Shown: piece by piece, positions 37,600-50,125 of the stretch
How positions within the stretch are numbered: position 1 is the first letter of the stretch
How the letters are laid out: each line of letters opens with the position of its first letter
Assembly (NCBI GenBank): GCA_037576195.1
Contig: CM075103.1
Coordinates: forward strand, 32,510,723-32,574,722
Reading direction: 5' to 3'
Source of the DNA: Phytoseiulus persimilis
Lineage: Eukaryota > Arthropoda > Arachnida > Mesostigmata > Phytoseiidae
Length of the DNA stretch: 64,000 nucleotides
The notes under the pieces: generated by a model
What the model was told of the DNA's origin: nothing
The model's input: the letters and a program-made list of their open reading frames with translations, nothing else
Database searches by the model: none
Position numbers and translations under genes: made by a program

Positions 37600-40500
37600 A
37601 TGCAGAGTCAGCTCTTCACTTTGACAGCGGTGGGTATTTCGGTTCACGGTGCAGAGTTTCGGAATCTCGGCGAGCTCCTGAAAAATCGCCTGCTCTTCGA
37701 AGTACACCTCATCGCAAGTGCCTTATCGATGGATGATCCTGTTCAGCTCGCAAGCGGATTTGCCCCAAGCGATGATCGCTGCCGTTAAGAGTATGGAATG
37801 TGGATATGAAGCTCGGACGATCCAGTCGCTACCACTGTGGGATACGTCAGAACAGTTACCATACGTAGACTATAAGTTATTGCATCTGGAATGACCATGC
37901 AGGAGCTGCGGTCGGCCCTGGACGCCCATGTGAGTTCGGAACAGCGTGCTCCGCTCTCTGCCTCTGAAGCCGGGCGATTATGCTGTTCTGTTCGTGCAAT
38001 CGGGATTTTCAATGCTGATTAAGGTGCGAACGCGATGAACAACCTCCTCTCCATTGTTGCCCGAATTTCAGACTCGACTGAAACATCACGTCGATATCTG
38101 GTGCCGGCTGTTCTTCCGCAACATGGATCTGCCTGGAGACTTGATAGCGATCGAATATGACATCCATTGCTGCCAGGGCTTCCACTTGGTGATGGGAGAA
38201 GATTTCAGTGGGGGAAATTCTAGTCTAAAGGTTCGTGGGATCGGTCCTCTCTCGCATCTTCGATCACGTGCTCAATGTTCGAGTACGTCGATCGAAGGAG
38301 CGCGTCTCAGTATTTATTTCTATATTCCAGAGCTTCTCCAAGAGCTTCTCATCTCATATCTTCGACGTTGAGGTGCTTAATGACTATTTCACTATTTGCT
38401 GCGAATGCGGAACAGTCCGGAGGCACGAACGAGGTTTCCAACTGTTTCAAGCAAACGAAGTAGCCCTCAGATGGACCTACTTACCCGTGAGTTGGGATCA
38501 ATATTCTCAACCTGAAAACTCAACTGCTGGCATCCATGCTGCTGGCGATGAAATTACAGTTTTTCGACAGAGAATGCCGCACCTGCAAGAACACATTTCG
38601 ACTGATGGGTCTGTGAGCTACGGCGGGAACGAGTATCTCCTCCTGATGGACATCATCAAAGCACTGAACTCAACGTGAGCCAACAACTGCTCTATTCTCG
38701 AAAGGAAATTCCACGGGAGGAAGCACGGCGCCTCCTTGAGCGATCGTAGATTGCTGTGAATCAATGTCCCATTGGTGCGAGACTTCCGATCCGATGAATC
38801 CGTTCTCACTCCCCCGTCGTCAGGTTTGAGCTCATCCGCTATCCTGAGGAGAAATTCGGAAGTTTCAACTCAACCTCGAAGCGATGGGTCGGCATGGTGG
38901 CGGGCGTATGGGAGAAGGTAAAACGCTTGGAATCGCTCGAAGTTTGATGCCGTTGCACTGGGAGCACTTTCTTCCCATCGACGATGTTAGACTATGCTGG
39001 CTCAGATTTCGCCGTGGGAATTTCAGGAAATGGATTTTGCTATGTCGGAAATCACATGCACTTACCCTCGAACTGCGGTCATCGATTGCTCTTCCATCTA
39101 CAATGTCGATGTGATAACTTTCATGACGAAGCTTCCACAGGAGAAGAATTCGATCTATACAATAGCATGGACATTCGATGTATGGGTGAGCGGTCATGGT
39201 TTCGCAGTCCTTCATCGCAACAAGACGCTAAAGGGACACTCATCATCCCTTTCAAACTCGCCCTATCGATACAGTCTCCGTCTTGAACTTCCCAGGCATG
39301 GTTCCTGATCGCCGTATCAATGGTCGCGGCGAGTATCACGGCCCACTTGGTGTCATCACAGAATCGTGCAAAGTCTGAAAGGAAACAACGTCCGGACTAC
39401 CTACTCATGGTCGCATTATTCCTCGAGCAGGGTAGGGAAGCAGTTTTGAGTTCAACATTCGGTATCGGTCGAAGATGCCGTCTTTCCACCCGTGGTCACA
39501 GGCAGGAATATTCGACGAGAGTTAAGTTTCATGATTGACTCCTACGACCTCCCGCAAGTTTCTCTTTCGCATCTCCAACAGATCATGCAGGCTATGAAGT
39601 CCTCTCTTCGGCGAGCTATCTGATCCTGATGATACACTGGGCATTCTTCTGCTTCATAGTTGTAAACTCGTTCTCGGGATGCATACTGGCTTTCATGAAT
39701 GTCAGACTCTACGACCCGGCGGTTGACACTATCAGCGCTCTGGAGGTCGCCCTCTCTAGCAGGATGATCATGGCGGGCACCTTGAGAGATAGTTTGATGT
39801 CGACGATGATCTATGTGAGCTGCTCCCACTTTGAAATAGGGCTTCCGGAAGCCCGCATTCTCAGGACAGCAAGCCCTTGGTCTATAAACCGGTAACCGGG
39901 TAACCGCAATAGAAAGCCCGCAGATGGAGTCGCGGGCTGGTAACCGGCGGCCCAGACTTGTGGGCTTCGTTGCGGGTTCGAAGGAGCTCGCCTCTCGAAT
40001 CTTGACTATCACTAATTGTAATCGGAATTTGATAACAGTCATCTGAATAGTTATAGCCATGACGGTCAATCTGCGGGCTTCTGCGGTTGAAACACCTGGG
40101 TTTCAGCCCGCGGTTCTGACACAGCAGTTGCGGGCGCCCGCCGTCCTGAGAATGCGGGCTTTGGCAAAGCCTTCATGAAAAGCGTGATCCGAACCGGTCT
40201 CGAGGTGGACACCGTGGTTTGACGCCTGGCCTCACCCCCTCCTTCACAGGAACCGATGGGCAGCACGGCGTTGTCGCTGATCAAAGAGCAGGTCACAGAT
40301 GAGCCTAAGCTGCTGATCGGAAACAGCAAGGAAGGCATCCTCAAATCACTCCAAGAGAAGTGAGAGTTTCTCACGTTGAGCTCCATCCAAAAGAACCGAG
40401 AGCAGTCTGTTCGCAGCGGCGCGTCTTACCCGACTCGGAGCCCTATAGCCACGGCTTCAGCCTTTTTTCTTCTACTGCAGATACGCCTTTCTCGACAGCA

Positions 40501-41134
40501 GAACTTCTCTACTGAGCAATGCGAAGGAGCTTCAAGTCGGCGACCGACTGAGGCCCTCGGACGATTTCTTCGGCATCTCCATGACCACCGTGCTCAGCCA
40601 AAAGAAATGTTTCCTGAAACCGAAAATCGATGAGAGGCGAGTATTCACAATGTTTGAACACTGAGTCAGCCTGATGAATGAGATATCAATAATGAAACTC
40701 CCCAGGCTAACTAGAATGATTAAAATGTGAACTGGTTTCTCCAAACCCTTAGAATCTCACGCGTTCTGGCTGGAGGACTTTTCGAGAAATACCTCAAAGA
40801 CGCTCTCAGGAACGGGAGGGCAGACGCGATGAAGAAGATTTCGGATGGGAATGGAGCTCGAGTTCTCCGATTCAGGAACTTTGCTGCACACGTCCTTATA
40901 CTCAGTGGAGGACTTTCACTCGCCACACTGGTGTTCTGTGTTGAGTTTTTCTCGCGCAGAGCGGAGAGCCGGGATGTGGTGGAAGTCATCACGAATATCG
41001 TTGAGCAGAAGGGATTCTCAGACACACTCGTCCCGCCCGAAGGGCATGCGCTCTTTGTTAATCCGACGATGTTCCCCGTGGGCGAGGATATAGAGTGTAG
41101 AGCAAACCCTCGATCTCTGTATACGATGATATAG
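37600..41134 (+). pseudogene. Ionotropic receptor E, nearly complete, probable young pseudogene
   Basis: Exons: 37600-37929, 38072-38230, 38331-38486, 38571-38674, 38824-38917, 39027-39185, 39296-39431, 39582-39814, 40250-40359, 40481-about 40640, 40753-41134. Exons 2-9 and 11 are open with good splice sites and standard phases. Exon 1 has one extra A in the run 37681-37685 and lacks one G near 37876, so about 64 codons are out of frame and meet TAA at 37786. The exon 10 donor expected after KPKID is gone; the next GT (40641) is in the wrong phase. S1 keeps the aligned Arg (TYPRTAV), TM1 is AWFLIAVSMVAASITAHLV, TM2 ends NSFSGCILAFMNVRLY, and the tail ends YTMI. The conserved upstream block is also missing. 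Homopolymer errors in the assembly could mimic part of this damage. Confidence 0.8.
39840..40171. mobile_element. MITE-like inverted-repeat element in intron 8 of receptor E
   Basis: The ends GGCTTCCGGAAGCCCGCATT and AATGCGGGCTTTGGCAAAGC are inverted repeats of about 28 bp, with a perfect 17-bp core (GCCCGCATTCTCAGGAC and complement). The interior is rich in CGGTAACCGG and GCGGGCT motifs that can pair among themselves. No coding capacity and no certain target duplication. Confidence 0.6.
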
Positions 41135-41537
41135 TGTGCTCTTGTCACGGAGTCTACGGACCCCTTGATGTCAGCTGGATGTGAACAGCTCTGGTTATGT
41201 GTGACGAAAAATCGCTGAGACCTCGCAGTCCTCGAAGTCAACGCAACGCTGCGAAACGGAACATGACAACATCTCCTCGCGTCCGCCATCCGAGCGATCA
41301 CTTGTGAAGTTTGTAACGACCATTTCAATGTTAGCTAGATCGAGGGTGACTATTCGGCAACGTGAAGAAACTTCAACAAATGAATCAACACGGGTTCTCT
41401 TTTCCCCGTCTTAATATAGCCCTATCTCTTTCATTCGGGGCCCACCTTTCACGCTCCTTCTGTTCAATGGGTAGTATTGCACTCTGTTATCCCTCGATTC
41501 GAAAGGTTTATTCTAATTCTCCTTTCGAGTAACCGGG

Positions 41538-41552
41538 TTAGGTTAGGTTAGG
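41538..41552 (+). repeat. Three TTAGG units (arthropod telomere-type repeat)
   Basis: Three perfect TTAGG units. TTAGG is the ancestral arthropod telomere repeat, but a 15-bp interstitial run in the middle of a gene array is not a telomere and can arise by chance or by element insertion. Confidence 0.6.
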
Positions 41553-43440
41553 TGGTAATTTCTTTTGTGGTAAAAAGAGGATTTATTTTTTATCAGAATT
41601 AAATCTGAACCATCTTAAGACCCAAGCCCACCGCCCGCAATGGGATTTGCGAGGCGATAGGGAGTGTTACTGAAACAATACCGGAAGGTGATTCCGGGAC
41701 ACTTCTGAGGGCTGGCTGAGAGGTTCAGCCAAAAAAAAAAAGCTCTCCTCTCGAGTCCATTCCTGTGCTGCAGGTCTTTGAGTCGGGATCGGACATTTTC
41801 CCGTTCAGTTGGAACATCTATCTGAGCATCGGTGACGGCTACATGAATAATTAGCCATTTTGAGCTGAAAATCCATGCTAACGGTTCTGACTCCTCGTTG
41901 CAGCGAATGAAGAATTGGTGCAACCACATCCGATGTGGGCAACCAGCAGGCTTTCTTGACCAACTCCATCCGACGAATTCACTCTCATTGCTCACAAAGT
42001 TTCGGCTCTATCGATATCGCCTTCTCAGCCCGAAACTTTGAAGAAGTGCTATAACTTCGCAGGCTCGGGACTCCAGGACACACGTCGCAAGAATGTGACT
42101 CAGAGAAGGAACGTCGAGTGGTGGAAATCTCTAGGAGATGGGATGCGTTGCCCTCCGAGGCTACTTGTGCGCTCTCACTGTGATCACTAAGAAATCCATT
42201 GCGGGTCTGATGCGGAACCTCGAGCCTGAACGTTCCAACCGGACGACAGAATGAGCTGATGATTCATCTCAAGGAGAATTTGGTTTCATGGTAACTTGAA
42301 TGACCGTAACCGAAATCGGAGTATTTGATGGAAATAATGGAAGCGAGGCACCTGATCATGAATTACACGCCCCCTGCTCGCCAGACTCGGTTTCATCTCA
42401 AAACCCGATGCCCGCTCGCTACATCGACCGTCGGAACAGCTCAGGAGTGATCGAAATAAAGTCGCTACAACTCTTCTGGCCAGGCAGGGTCAAGTTGGTT
42501 GTCGATCCCAACATCAGATCGGGAGAGTAGGCTCCGGGAGTCTGTAGCATGGCACTCCTCGCGAGGCATTACGAACATGGACCACGTCACAGCGCCTTCC
42601 CTTCTCTGAAAACTGCGTTGAGGGTTCCACCATCAACTGCGTAGTAGAGAGAATCGTCATGCGCCAAGTGATTTGTGTTCATTCAAATACTGCAGTCAGA
42701 GCTGTCCACGATATCATGCTATAGTGCGTGAGATGAGACCAGGACTCGACAAACTAGGAGGAGCCGAGCAACATGTGTAACTAACGCGCAATAAATCTAT
42801 TAGAAACTCCGTTGAGATCGGATCTGATTGCGACTTCCGCCCGTGCTGACCAATTGGTTGCACGCACCTACGGAACTACCAGCTGATTCCATCAGGGAAC
42901 GAACTTCCAGAGCTGCACATGATCGGCTATAGGTACAGGTTCGCCGCGAGAACGATGACTAATCCTGTGCCGTCAGTATGCCGCTCCGCAGGACGAAGCT
43001 CTGGACGCAGGATCATAACTGATTCCGGAACAAGTTTCTCTCACGACTGGCATCGCCCATGGATAGCAGTCTACACTCGGGTCTCAAGGAAGCTCCTTGC
43101 ATTCCATTGTCTCCCATCGGTCGGCAGTCTGAAACCTCATTGGAGCGATACGACCCGAGTCAATGGTGGCTGGCCCTGTCAAATCATCTACGGAACATAT
43201 CCGAACACGATGCTGATCCTTCGGAGGATAGCAGGTTGTGGCATCCTGTTGAAGGAACTGAGATTAGATTGGATTTATTGATCAATGACGGGGTTCAATC
43301 GACAGAAGCCGCGTGTAGAGTACGGTTCAAGTTCTCTTAGAATACTCAAACAACAGTCAACATTGTGGGGGATAAAGTTTGAAGAAAAAAAATTGAAAAT
43401 ATTGAGCTCAATCAATCTCCAGAGCAGTGTTGGGCAAAAT

Positions 43441-43520
43441 CATAATCATGATTATGATAATAATTTTGACCCCAATGTCCCATGATTATGATTGTGATCA
43501 TGATGATAATCACAATCATG
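43441..43520. repeat. AT-rich palindromic ATCATGATTATGAT region
   Basis: Reiterated CATGATTATGAT motifs that are self-complementary. It is preceded by CAGTGTTGGGCAAAA, a string typical of the ends of some DNA transposons, so this may be a degraded MITE. Confidence 0.5.
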
Positions 43521-43591
43521 CCGTTACCAAATCCGTAGTCATGGGATTTTTTCAAAAACAGGATTTTGGGTATGGTTGAAACCTAGTCTGG

Positions 43592-43801
43592 AGTTTCCGG
43601 GGTCGCTGAGCACGATGCAGGGTTAGTTTCACTCTGTCTATCCTGCCTGACGTGGAATTCGTAGAGGAGGCCAGATTCATGACAGTGATCTCAGCGTCGT
43701 CATCTGACATTCTAGAAACGCGGGGCGGTTGGCATCTTGTAGTGGGTTTCTGGGGTCGCTGAGCACGATACTGGCGTTAGCTTCACTCTATCTATCCATC
43801 C
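43592..43801 (+). repeat. Direct repeat pair, about 55 bp, 155 bp apart
   Basis: GGGGTCGCTGAGCACGAT followed by a GTTAG(T/C)TTCACTCT(G/A)TCTATC segment occurs at 43592-43645 and again at 43744-43801. It is a local duplication of unknown origin. Confidence 0.65.
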
Positions 43802-45163
43802 TGAGCCGGGATTAGTTACCCCCAATCGGTTCGGATATCAAGATTCATCGAAATTAGCATCGCTCAGCCAGTCCGATTTTCGCGCGTTCATCATGGTTGC
43901 GTAGGAAAGTGATCCTTCAACTTTCGCGCTAGACGGCGGTGACGTGTTGAATTCCCTGGAGAGGGCTGAGATGGGCTCGTAACGGAGCAGTATGGTGAGC
44001 TCGGTGTCAGGGTCGTGAAGATGGTGGCACATGAGGGTCTCTGCAGGGTCAGTTGGCGTCATCAAGGTGGGCCTCGTGGCTGACGACGATGGTTCTGCTG
44101 ACATCTTATTGGGCTGGGTGAGGGTCTGGATTCGTTTCTCGCGCGAGGCGGTCGCGGATCAGTCCCTTGGAGCGCTGCAGCAGGTACACTCGGTCGTCCA
44201 TCGGGATGCGCTTGCAATATTCAATCGTGAACACGGGCTTTGTCATGGCGGCGATGGCACTCTGTTAACCGTGTCCGGTTCTACAATCGAACACGGCTCG
44301 GAAGCGTCGCTGGACGCTCCAAAGCAAGGCGGTAATGGGCCGACAATACCAAAGCGCTGTCCCAATGAGCAACACACCGTACAGCATGCAGTGGCGTACC
44401 CAGGGGGGGGCATGTCCCCCCCAAAATTCTTCTATAATATTGAGAAGGGTGGATTATATGCCACTTCGATGGACGGAATTGTTCCGCGAAGATTCTGTGA
44501 TATCAGGAAAATCTACGCAGGTTCGAAAACCATGTTGATTTCGTCATGAAAAACTCGCGACGATGATGATGATAATCGTCGTCATCGTCATCACATCCTT
44601 GCCCCGTTGAGTTTCGTGTGATGGAAGAAGTTCTCTCAAGCCGTCCCGTGTTCAGACGAGCGTGAGCCTATCACTCACTGATTGAATACGCTTTTTGTCT
44701 TACAGAGAGACTCTGAGAACACGTGGTTGTGCGCTTGAAACAATAACAGGTTGGATCACATTCGGCGATCGATTTGTTGGACCCGTCCTAGTAAACACGC
44801 GTGGGCAGTCGATGTAGATCGATCCATCTACGCCATCGGGAACGCGCTGCGAGCAAGCTCGAGAAGAATGGCATTTCTTGTTCATATTCCATTGTCCTTG
44901 TGATTTGGAAGGCAGACTGCCTAGTAGAGACGCATTCAAGGGCTCCATGGGTTCGAACCGTCGAGATATATCCGTCAAGAGAATTCGGTCCCAAGAGATC
45001 GATCTCTCAACTTCCATCGATGATTTTCGACAGCATTCGCATAGCTGACTCTCTAGCTCGAACCAAGCCTTACTGGGCTCGCCGCAATCAGGATTCAAAA
45101 TTCGACTAGCGAACGGAGCTTGCCTCCGGAGCTCCACTACTCGGTGCTCGATGAGTGTCCGAA

Positions 45164-45228
45164 TGGGAGTGTCAATGTTGACAGAGTATATGAATCTTGA
45201 CGCATCGTGGCCTGACACGACACGCGCG
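45164..45228 (+). promoter_or_regulatory. Conserved upstream block of receptor F
   Basis: TGGGAGTGTCAATGTTGA at the left and CTGACACGACACGCGCG at the right, about 97 bp before the F start codon. The left end is identical to that upstream of B and similar to that of G; the right end CGACACGC is shared with G. Candidate common promoter or untranslated leader element of the receptor array. Confidence 0.5.
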
Positions 45229-45324
45229 TGTGCCAAATACCACGCGAGGTTGTGTCGACTCCCGAACAAACTGAATAGCGGAGAGGCTAATCTTAACATT
45301 CTGGTTGCAAGCCCTATGCCAACG

Positions 45325-48300
45325 ATGCCAAGTCTCGCGATTATCCAAGTGTTGACGATTGCAACAGTTTCCGTGATGTCAAGGACTACGGTGCACGCTG
45401 CGCAATTTCGAGACGTCGGCGACCTGTTGAAGGTTGCCTGTTCATCGAAGTTCTCCGCTTCGGGTTCGCCTCTCCGTTGGATGATCTTGTTGAGTTCGTT
45501 GAGATGGTTTCCGCTGACAATGATTGCCGCGATGAAGCAGATGGAATGTGGGTACGAAGTTCGAACTATGGAGTCGCTGTCGGAATGGAATGCGTCTCAG
45601 CAGTCACCGTATATCGACTACAAAGTGATCGCTATCGGACTCTCGATAGGAGACTTGCGGCATGCGCTCGACATATACGTAAGCTGAAGATTTCAGAGTT
45701 CACGGATAACCTTCAGACCATCGAGCCGGAGCAGTCCTCAGAGGGAATTCCCCTCCGGAAGTTATTTATATGCTGCCTCCGATGTCTCCACGACGCGCGG
45801 CGGCCCATGGTCCCAGTCCACCGCGAATCGGACATTCGCGGGATTGGGTCATTCAATCATACTCGATCCCGACATGTCGAGCGCCTTCTCGCATCGAGCA
45901 AGGAAGTTCTCTGGGGAGAGAAACGAATCATTCGGCATCGGCAGCTGTCTATCTATGTAGTTCTTTGCGAGATTCCATACCGAGGGAAGTTCAGCTCGAG
46001 TCATTCGTTCTCATCGGCTGTACTTCGGAGAACTCGGCCGCAGTTTTTACGAACAGCATCTCGAACGCATCAAAGTTGGGTTCGCTCTTGCCGCCTTGGG
46101 GATTAGTTTCAACACTCTAAAGTTTACTTTCGCGCTCCGCAGACTCCGCTCAAACGTCATGTCGACATCTGGTGCACATGGTCTTTCCGGAGCATGGAGC
46201 AGCTCGACAGCTCGATAAATATCGATTTCAATATTACTTGTTGCCAAGGTCTCCTTCTCGCAGAACAGGAAGTGGGGAGAATCGAGGAGCATTTTCCATT
46301 GATGGTGAGTGGCTCTCCAGGGGGGGAGAGGCTTCGCAGCATTGGAATTGACCTTCCGAACTTGCAGAAGTTCTCTCGGAACATCCGGGCGTACCGCTTC
46401 GAGGTTGAAATGCTCAACGACTACATCACAGTTTGTTGTGAATGTGGAGTCGTTCGGAAACAGGAGGAAGTCTTCCGCTTACTTCAGCCTGACCAGATCA
46501 CCTTGAGATGGACGTACATCCCCGTGAGTCGCTGTCGATCACGCGAGCACGTTTCAATCAGTGCGGTGTAGTTTGACAGTAGCTTGGATCTGGAGAAAAG
46601 GCCGAGAAGGGGAGGAAACGAGTATAGACTCTCAGTTTTTTCCGCAGAGGAATCCCCACCTGAGCAGCAATCACTCATCCGGGAACGCTGTCACATACTC
46701 TGGCAGCGACTACCTGCTGTTGAGCGACATCTGTAGCCGCCTGAATACATCGTACGTGTTTCCAAAGTCCCAGCCGCGCCAACGCGAAGAACCTCAGGAG
46801 TTTTCCTTGTATCACCTTTGGGGCTCACACCGGTGAATCCTGGGTCTGAAAGGTTTTCGAGGTCAGCATCTTCCTGGAGAGCGCTGTGGGTGTCCGGGAA
46901 TCAATGTAACCAGCGTCCCAATACGGAATCCCGCGATTTCCGAAGCCCCGAGAGCCGAGCTCGTCGACCGGGAATGAATTCTCGGAATCGGCGTCCCTGT
47001 GAGATCTCGGTCAGCTCAGAAATGGTCCCAGATATGAGATTTCCTGAGAACCTCGCTTCATGGCTGACGAGCCCAGTTTTGAGGATATGGTACCCGATTC
47101 CGCGACCATGGAATGCGTTTCGCATTTCGAAACTCTCCAGGGACCGGTTTCAAAACCGGGAACCCCGTACCACGATTCCAGCAGCGATTCTTTGCAGCCC
47201 CTCTGTGGGACCAGGATTCGCCGAGAAATTCCGTGAAAACCATATCGAGCTCGGGCCCGAGCTTCTTTTTTCCGCGCCGAGCTTCGCCCGTACATTATAC
47301 CAGATATCCGATCCAGTCCAGAATCGAGAATCCTAGATTAGCGCTTTATTTACCGAATATCGGTGTGGGAATCGGAGATTCATCGATCCCGAGAATTCAC
47401 ATAACGACAATTCAGTTTTCGATCATCTCCTAGGTTCGAACTCATTGCGCAGCGCAAACAAGCCTTTGGAAGTTTCAACGTGACATCGAAGACCTGGGTT
47501 GGCATGGTAGCCGATGTGTGGAATAAGGTCAGAAGTTGAACAACCTTAGAATCTCACTACGTCTTGTTGATTTCCACTTCTCTGCGCCCTTCAATGTCGG
47601 GAATTCTGTTCTGTCAGCACCCAAAACGCGGTTTGCCCTTGCTTCGACAGGAAATGGATTTCTCAATGTCGGATATAGCCTGCACATTCCCGCGGACGGC
47701 AGCGACAACTTGCTCTCCGATCTACAATATCGATGTGATAACGTTCATTTCAAGGCGACCCCGAGAGAAGGATGGGATGTACGCTATGATATGGACTTTT
47801 GACATCTGGGTAAGTTCATCTTTCTGCTCTCTAGAGATCGCTAGCAAGCAAAATCCCCTGGGGATTCCATCGGTTCTGAAAAAGCTTCGTGAAAAGATGC
47901 AATCGTTTCGGATCGTTGCAGGTATGGTCATTAATGCTCCCAGCTCTCATCCTGGCGTGTGTCACCGCTCATCTGGTCTCATCCCAGCACCCGGTCGATT
48001 GTGGGAGAAAGCAGAACCCAGACTACCTTCTGATCATGGCACTATTTTTGAAACAGAGTAAGGAGGGAGGTCCATTTCCGAATACCATACTGTATCCAGT
48101 TTCATCGCTCTTGCTGCGCTAATTTCTCCTCAGTCATTCCGACCCCTCTGCAGCTCATGATGGCTATGAAGAAATCTCGACGTCCAGTTATCGGATTCTG
48201 TTGATGAGCTGGACGACATTCTGCTTTGTTCTGGGGAACTCGTTCTCGGGTTGCGTGTTGGCTTTCATGAACGTCCGGCTCTACGACGCGGGGGTCAACA

Positions 48301-49456
48301 ACATGGCCGCTCTGGAGAATGCTCTGCAAAACACGAAGTTCACGGCAGGCACGACACGCGATACCTCTATAGCAGCAATGATAGACGTGAGTGGGATCTT
48401 GTTTACGCAGCTGGGAACCACTGCATTCTATCCTCGTTCCGGACGGAGATGGGAGAAGAAGAAAGAGCTTTCCTCGCCAAACCTCCGCTGAAAAATTTCC
48501 TTCTCGCAGGAGCCGATGGGGAACAAGATTTTTGCGCTGTTGAAAGATCAAACAGCGAGGAGGCCAGAGCTGCTAGTCCTGAATCTGAGAGAAGGAATTA
48601 CAAGATCGCTCGAAAAGAGGTAGAAGTCCTAGAAGGTACTTTCCGAATCTTCACACGCTGGCGTATCGTTCAAGCAATGTTGAAGTTTGTCACCGCAGGT
48701 ACGCCTACATCGACGGGAAAAACGCGTTGTTGAGCGCTACACTGGAGCTCCACCTCACCGACCGTCTGATGCCCGCAGATGATTTCCTCACGATCAGTTT
48801 GATAACTATACACAGTCAGAAGAAATGTTTCCTGAAACCAAAAATCGACCTGATGTGAGTATATTCAGACATATGCGTCCCTTGTCGGGAGGGCCCGTGA
48901 TTTCCATCCAAGATTGCGGACAATCCACAGCTTTCCCCTGAGAGAGTTATGTCGACAAATTTCTCAGGGAGGTTGAAGATTTGCCGAGGGTTCAAGCTCC
49001 GGGAGCTCTGAGTGGAGACTAGGCAAAGTCCTACCTCGTCTCGGGACCATCTCGGAAAACGCTCAAACTCTCTGCGTTCTCTCCCACAGTATAACACGAG
49101 CTCAAGCAGGGGGCATATACAGGAAATATCTGCAGGACGCCCTTGGCCGGAGCAGGATGAGCTCCCAGAATAAAGGCAGAGGCCACGTTCTCCGTTTGAA
49201 AGATTTCAGAGCTCATTTCATAGTTCTGATGATTGGAATCGGCGCTTCAACCTTTTTCTTCCTCATACGATTACTATGTCGTAATACGGATCTGAACGAG
49301 AAAGCCGGATCTTCATATGCGAGTCCGTCATCGGTGCCTGATCCGGTGAAATCTCTCATGGAGAACGAAGATTGGGAAAACATGGAACAGGGCCTTAAGG
49401 AGCTCCGGCTTTTCGGATTCGCCCGTCGCAGTCAGCAATGCTATCTGATTCGCTGA
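45325..49456 (+). CDS. Divergent ionotropic receptor F, complete, 11 exons
   Basis: Exons 45325-45678, 46143-46304, 46368-46523, 46648-46751, 47434-47527, 47651-47809, 47922-48057, 48154-48386, 48510-48619, 48699-48854 and 49090-49456 total 2031 nt: 676 codons plus TGA, no internal stop. The start is the second of two close ATGs because MPS-LQV-type starts recur in B and G. Residues 1-27 look like a signal peptide. Exons 1-4 (1-258) are extracellular with CCQG and CCECG motifs. S1 spans about 259-343 with R305, S312 and Y315 spaced like the iGluR Arg, Ser and aromatic of the binding site. TM1 is about 344-363, TM2 about 402-428 ending NSFSGCVLAFMN, TM3 598-617. S2 covers exons 9-11. Probable ligand-gated cation-channel subunit for chemosensation. 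The donor after exon 5 is weak (GTCAGA). Confidence 0.92.
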
Positions 49457-50125
49457 TTCTTATCGATCGGTATATAACTCAGGAGCTGGCTTTCCCTCGG
49501 AAACCTCAGCCATCTCTGGAATGAACCAACTTGAGGAGTCTGTCTGTGCTAGAGTCTGTTGATAGCGTTGAGCCATTCGTGTCATCGAGCATCGGAAGAA
49601 TCATCGAATCGATTCCGAATGAATTCATGTAACGACGCTGAGCGCTACGCGGAAAGTAACATTTGTCGGCTCTCTCGTCTTCAGATGTCGAAACAAGGTG
49701 ATTTCCAACCTTCGACTCTCCTTTTTTTTGAGTCAGGAAGAAAAATGCGTGATGCAAACCATGCCACAGCTCCAGCACGATACTGTGGGAATCGCAAACC
49801 CACTAAAAACATGGTGATTCCCTAACCCCCTGGTTCCGCTCTCACGGACGGAACTGGGTTAGCATTACTTCGAACTCACGAGAGGGGAGTCGTTCTCTCT
49901 TTCCCCTTCGCTTCTTCCGTTCCTCTACCGCTGGCAGACTGTGTGCGTGGTGAACGTGTACCGTAGTCGTGTGCCATGGTTTGTAGTGAATATATCTACC
50001 GTTGTCCGTGTTGTGTTGGTGTCTAGCTGCCAGTGTCCCAGAAATCGCTTTTCTCACTCGTCCGGAGAAAGCCAATCCTCATCGCTCCACTTGTCTCGTC
50101 AGAGACCGTCAGCTCTCCCGCGGGC
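49457..50125. other. Spacer 3' of receptor F
   Basis: No gene and no canonical AATAAA close to the F stop codon. Nothing recognisable before the retroelement remnant. Confidence 0.4.

Larger units (their letters stand above)
41135..45163. other. Spacer between receptors E and F
   Basis: No gene is supported. Coding-like frames without recognisable product: plus 42300-42530, plus 43059-43340, minus 41995-41615 and minus 44104-43838. Near 44391 the string GTGGCGTACCCAGGGGGGG resembles terminal sequences common on animal transposable elements. Repeats are listed separately. Confidence 0.4.

Noticed and set aside
41538-41552. Telomere or telomere-healing site
   Set aside because: Only three TTAGG units within continuous gene-array sequence on both sides.
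44700-45299. Minus frame of 199 codons upstream of receptor F
   Set aside because: It overlaps the conserved upstream block, but the frame is not kept upstream of B or G, so the conservation is not for this protein.
46818-47336. Plus frame of 172 codons
   Set aside because: It lies wholly inside intron 4 of receptor F and has low-complexity composition.
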